DNA from: Ramlibacter humi
GTDB lineage: Bacteria > Pseudomonadota > Gammaproteobacteria > Burkholderiales > Burkholderiaceae_C
Length of the DNA stretch: 64,000 nucleotides
Assembly: GCF_004681975.1 (NCBI RefSeq)
Contig: NZ_SMLK01000001.1
Location: 310,001 to 374,000, forward strand
Reading direction: 5' to 3'
This document shows, one piece after another, positions 60,927-64,000 of this stretch. How positions within the stretch are numbered: position 1 is the stretch's first letter; the number at the start of each line of letters is the position of its first letter. The notes under the pieces are model-generated. The model worked only from the letters and a program-made list of their open reading frames with translations, did not search any database and had not been told where the DNA came from. The translations under genes were made by a program, and so were the position numbers.

Positions 60927-61916
60927 ATGAAGACCTCCCGCCGCTCCCTCCTGCTGGCCGCATCCGCCGCCGCCGTCACGCCGTCCTGGGCGCAAACCGC
61001 CGCCCCGGCCGGACAGGGCTACCCGAACAAGCCGATCCGCCTGGTGGTGCCGTTCCCCGCGGGCGGGGCGACGGACATCTTCGCGCGGCAGGTGTCGAAG
61101 AAGCTGGGCGAGCGCCTGGGCGGCAACATCGTGGTGGACAACAAGCCGGGCGCCGGCGGCGCCATCGGCTCGGACATCGCGGCCAAGGCGCCCGCCGACG
61201 GCTACACGCTGCTGCTGGCCACCAGCAGCACGCACGCCATCGGCCCCAGCTACGCCAACAACAAGCTGCCCTACGACGTCGTCGCCGACTTCACGCCCAT
61301 CGTGCACGTGGGCGACGCGCCCAACATCATGGTGGTGCCCACCAGCGCGCCGGTGAAGAACGTCAAGGAGTGGATCGAGTACGCCCGCAAGAACCCGGGC
61401 AAGCTCAATTACGCGAGCAGCGGCAACGGCACCATCGTCCAGCTCAGCGCCGAGTACTTCAAGGGCCTGACCGGCACCTACCTCGTGCACATCCCGTACC
61501 GCGGCACGGCGCTGGCCATGCCCGACCTGGTGAGCGGCAAGGTCGACGTGCTGTTCGACTCCATCGCCAGCGCGCTGCCGCACGTGAAGGACGGCCGCGT
61601 GAAGGCGCTGGGCATCAGCAGCGCCAAGCGCTCGCCGCTGTTCCCCGACCTGCCGCCCATCGCCGAGACGGTGCCCGGCTACGTGGTGAACACCTGGTTC
61701 GGCCTGTACGGCCCCAAGGGCCTGCCCGCGGAGCTGGTCAACCGCATCAACACCGCGATCAACCAGTCGCTGCAGGACAACGACGTGAAGGACCGCCTGG
61801 CGCGCCTGGGCATCGAGCCCGTCGGCGGCACGCCGCAGCAGTTCGCCGCGATGGCCGAAGCCGACCGCGCCAAGTGGAAGATGATCATCGCGGACCGCAA
61901 GCTGACGATCGATTGA
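60927..61916 (+). CDS. tripartite tricarboxylate transporter substrate-binding protein (Bug family), second
   Basis: A 329-residue protein with signal MKTSRRSLLLAASAAAVTPSW-AQ (twin arginine-like). RLVVPFPAGGATDIFARQVSKKL (in segments about 36-58) and NKPGAGGAIGSDIAA are Bug motifs. No TctA/TctB genes nearby. It lies upstream of the gamma-glutamyltransferase with a palindromic repeat between. Confidence 0.92.
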   Translation: MKTSRRSLLLAASAAAVTPSWAQTAAPAGQGYPNKPIRLVVPFPAGGATDIFARQVSKKLGERLGGNIVVDNKPGAGGAIGSDIAAKAPADGYTLLLATSSTHAIGPSYANNKLPYDVVADFTPIVHVGDAPNIMVVPTSAPVKNVKEWIEYARKNPGKLNYASSGNGTIVQLSAEYFKGLTGTYLVHIPYRGTALAMPDLVSGKVDVLFDSIASALPHVKDGRVKALGISSAKRSPLFPDLPPIAETVPGYVVNTWFGLYGPKGLPAELVNRINTAINQSLQDNDVKDRLARLGIEPVGGTPQQFAAMAEADRAKWKMIIADRKLTID

Positions 61917-61926
61917 GCACATCGGT

Positions 61927-62022
61927 GGTCATGGCGGGCTTGACCCGCCATCCATCCCCCGGCGGCTGTTCGTGCGCGATCGGCGTTCTGGTGATGGATG
62001 CCGGGTCAAGCCCGGCATGACA
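61927..62022. repeat. intergenic palindromic repeat (GGCTTGACCC type), second copy
   Basis: Arms GTCATGGCGGGCTTGACCCG and CGGGTCAAGCCCGGCATGAC match the copy at 14414-14509. Both follow genes for transporter binding proteins. Confidence 0.85.
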
Positions 62023-62037
62023 GCCCTCCAGAGAGAC

Positions 62038-63654
62038 ATGACCATGCAATTCGACTTCCACAACCCTTACCCCACCACCCGCATCCCCGTCTTCGCGCGC
62101 AATGTGGTGTCCACCTCGCACCCGCTGGCGGCGCAGGCGGGGCTGCGCATCCTGTGGAGCGGCGGCAACGCGGTCGACGCGGCCATTGCCGCCGCCGCGG
62201 TGATGACGGTGTGCGAACCGGTCAGCAACGGCCTGGGCAGCGACGCCTTCGCCATCCTGTGGGACGGCCAGCAGCTGCACGGCCTCAACGCCTCGGGTTA
62301 CGCGCCGCAAGCCTGGACGCCCGAGTACTTCCGCAAGAAGTACGGCGACGGCGCCGCCACGCCGCCCAAGCGCGGCATCGATTCCGTCAGCGTGCCCGGC
62401 GCCGTGTCGGCGTGGATGGCCCTGTCCGAGCGCTTCGGCAAGCTGCCGTTCGCGGACCTGCTGGCGCCCGCCATCGACATCGCCGAGCGCGGCTACCTGC
62501 TGCCGCCCGTCATCCAGGGCAAGTGGGAAGCCCCCATCGACGAACTGGGCAAGCAGCCCGGCTTCGCGCAGGCCTTCCTGCCGCACGGCCGCGCGCCGCG
62601 CGTGGGCGAGCTGTTCCGGTTCAAGGCCGCCGCGCGCGCGCTGCGCCTGATCGCCGAAACCAAGGGCGAGGCCTACTACCGCGGCGAGATCGCGCACGCC
62701 ATCGAAAAGTTCATGAAGGCCAACGGCGGCGCCATGACCGCGCGCGACCTGGCCCAGTTCAAGCCCGAGTGGGTCACGCCCATCAGCAAGGACTACCGCG
62801 GCTACACGCTGCACGAGATCCCACCCAACGGGCAGGGCATCGCGGCGCTGATGGCGCTGGGCATCCTGAAGAACTTCGACATGGCCAGCCTGCCGGTGGA
62901 CGGCCCCGATTCGCAGCACCTGCAGATCGAAGCGATGAAGCTGGCCTTCGCCGACGTGTACGAGCACTGCGCCGAGCTGGAGCACATGACCGTCAAGCCC
63001 GAGCAGCTGCTGGACGACGCGTACCTGGCTTCGCGCGCGAAGCTGATCGACCGCAAGAAGGCGCAGGACTTCAAGTCCGGCAACTTCGTCAAGGGCGGCA
63101 CCATCTACCTCACCGCCGCCGACGAGAACGGCATGATGGTCAGCTTCATCCAGAGCAACTACATGGGCTTCGGCTCCGGTTGCGTGGAGCCCAGCTTCGG
63201 CATCAGCCTGCAGAACCGCGGCCACGGCTTCTCGCTGAAGCCCGGCGCCAACCAGGTCGCGCCCGGCAAGCGGCCGTTCCACACCATCATCCCGGCCTTC
63301 CTCACCAAGGACGGCCAGCCCGTGATGTCGTTCGGCGTGATGGGCGGCAACATGCAGCCGCAAGGCCACATGCAGACGGTGGTGCGCATGCTCGACTACC
63401 AGCAGAACCCGCAGGCCGCGTGCGACGCACCGCGCTGGCGCTTCAACAGCGGCCTGGAGATCAACGTCGAGAAGGAAATGAACAAGGCGACGCTGCAGGA
63501 GCTGCTGAACCGCGGCCACGTCGCCGAAGTGATCAACGACAGCTACCAGGACTTCGGCGCCGGCCAGTTCATCTGGCGTGCGGGCGACCCGAAGACGGAA
63601 GGCTACGTGGCCGCATCCGACTCGCGCCGCGACGGGCTGGCCGCGGGCTTCTAA
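62038..63654 (+). CDS. gamma-glutamyltransferase family protein lacking a signal peptide
   Basis: A 538-residue Ntn-hydrolase precursor (start at 62038 MTMQF; ATG at 62044 possible). NVVSTSHPLAAQAGLRIL and GGNAVDAAIAAA (about 37-61) begin the large subunit. The self-cleavage/nucleophile Thr is expected at KGGTIYLTAADENG (about 357-370). No signal peptide, so it is probably cytosolic, unlike classical Ggt. Substrate is uncertain (glutathione conjugates, or an acyl compound as in cephalosporin-acylase-like members). Confidence 0.87.
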   Translation: MTMQFDFHNPYPTTRIPVFARNVVSTSHPLAAQAGLRILWSGGNAVDAAIAAAAVMTVCEPVSNGLGSDAFAILWDGQQLHGLNASGYAPQAWTPEYFRKKYGDGAATPPKRGIDSVSVPGAVSAWMALSERFGKLPFADLLAPAIDIAERGYLLPPVIQGKWEAPIDELGKQPGFAQAFLPHGRAPRVGELFRFKAAARALRLIAETKGEAYYRGEIAHAIEKFMKANGGAMTARDLAQFKPEWVTPISKDYRGYTLHEIPPNGQGIAALMALGILKNFDMASLPVDGPDSQHLQIEAMKLAFADVYEHCAELEHMTVKPEQLLDDAYLASRAKLIDRKKAQDFKSGNFVKGGTIYLTAADENGMMVSFIQSNYMGFGSGCVEPSFGISLQNRGHGFSLKPGANQVAPGKRPFHTIIPAFLTKDGQPVMSFGVMGGNMQPQGHMQTVVRMLDYQQNPQAACDAPRWRFNSGLEINVEKEMNKATLQELLNRGHVAEVINDSYQDFGAGQFIWRAGDPKTEGYVAASDSRRDGLAAGF

Positions 63655-63712
63655 GCCAGCCGCGCGCGGCGGTACAGCGCGGTCCATGACGCCTCAGGTC
63701 ATGGAGGCTGGA

Positions 63713-64000
63713 TCAGAGCGAGTCGAGGTGGCCCGGCGCGCCCAGCGCCATGGCCTTCACATGTTCGGCGAAGCGCTGCCCCGCGGCCTGCGGGCCGTAG
63801 CGCCTTTCCCAGCGCAGCAGGTCGACGAAGCCGTTGCCGCCCAGCGCGCCGGTGGCGATCTTCACGCTTTCGTACATCGCGTCGTCCAGCTCGCCTTCCA
63901 GCACGCGGATGGTGAGGAAGGGGATGTGGCGCAGCGGCTGCTGCCCGCGCACCCAGCGCAGCAGGTCGTACATGCGGCCTTCGTCGAAGTGGCAGCCGCA
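63713..64000 (-). CDS. C-terminal part of a protein cut by the window end
   Basis: The frame is open from the stop at 63713 to the window edge (95 residues visible). CHFDEGRMYDLLRWVRG, IPFLTIRVLEGELDD and the following helix suggest a response-regulator-like or related alpha/beta fold, but this is weak. The start and N-terminal domain lie outside the window. Confidence 0.5.
   Translation of the reverse strand, partial: CGCHFDEGRMYDLLRWVRGQQPLRHIPFLTIRVLEGELDDAMYESVKIATGALGGNGFVDLLRWERRYGPQAAGQRFAEHVKAMALGAPGHLDSL

Overview
The window is GC-rich chromosomal DNA with closely packed, often ATGA/GTGA-overlapping genes. The gene families present (tripartite-tricarboxylate 'Bug' binding proteins, LivFGHM with an acyl-CoA ligase, CaiB and crotonase enzymes, phasin, a 6S RNA gene beside zapA, several dispersed intergenic palindromes) point to a betaproteobacterium of the order Burkholderiales, probably a Comamonadaceae member such as a Ramlibacter/Variovorax relative. 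That placement is an inference from gene content.

Region 1 (1-4448) is the unusual part. It is a visibly more A/T-rich array of seven small genes, all on the minus strand, separated by attC-like recombination sites, so I read it as an integron gene-cassette array. No integrase gene is visible in the window. Two neighbouring cassettes carry defence-type domains: a Shedu-like DUF4263 nuclease-fold protein and a HEPN (AbiU2-like) protein. The others are a small TonB-C-terminal-like secreted protein and four proteins I cannot identify. The array is bounded on the right by a decayed lysE-family pseudogene (about 4630-4908).

Region 2 (4958-14409) is metabolic: a methyltransferase, an AraC regulator with a crotonase, then a divergent livHMGF operon with an AMP-forming acyl-CoA ligase and a periplasmic binding protein, a common module for uptake and CoA activation of an organic acid. 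Region 3 (14533-19962) holds a double hybrid histidine kinase of about 1457 residues, a phasin and a GNAT acetyltransferase. Region 4 (20008-28293) has a YdiJ-type FAD/Fe-S dehydrogenase and its GntR regulator divergent from a serine-glyoxylate-type aminotransferase, with two identical operator-like sequences between them, then a Bug protein, a CaiB CoA-transferase and a crotonase.

Region 5 (28354-31294) has a small Cys-rich protein, an alpha/beta hydrolase whose frame runs into the convergent TauE/SafE permease gene, 6S RNA with its promoter and a terminator hairpin, zapA and a small coiled-coil protein. Region 6 (31348-40254) is a vitamin B12 salvage locus: cobalamin riboswitch, btuB, a BtuF-like protein, cobU, btuF, btuC, btuD, cobQ and cobT. 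Palindromic repeat elements have been inserted in frame inside cobU and, partly, cobQ. Region 7 (40333-52145) holds a universal stress protein, a lipoprotein phosphatase/phosphodiesterase, and an MdtABC-like RND efflux operon with its outer-membrane channel. Region 8 (52158-57535) has a hipBA toxin-antitoxin pair behind a long perfect palindrome, an unusual membrane-segment-free AAA+/M41 (FtsH-like) protease with a small upstream gene, crcB and a J-domain protein. Region 9 (57563-64000) has nth, a CMD-family protein, an acyl-CoA dehydrogenase, a crotonase, a second Bug protein, a gamma-glutamyltransferase without a signal peptide, and a gene cut by the window end.

I saw no rRNA, tRNA, CRISPR array, intact transposase or prophage genes.
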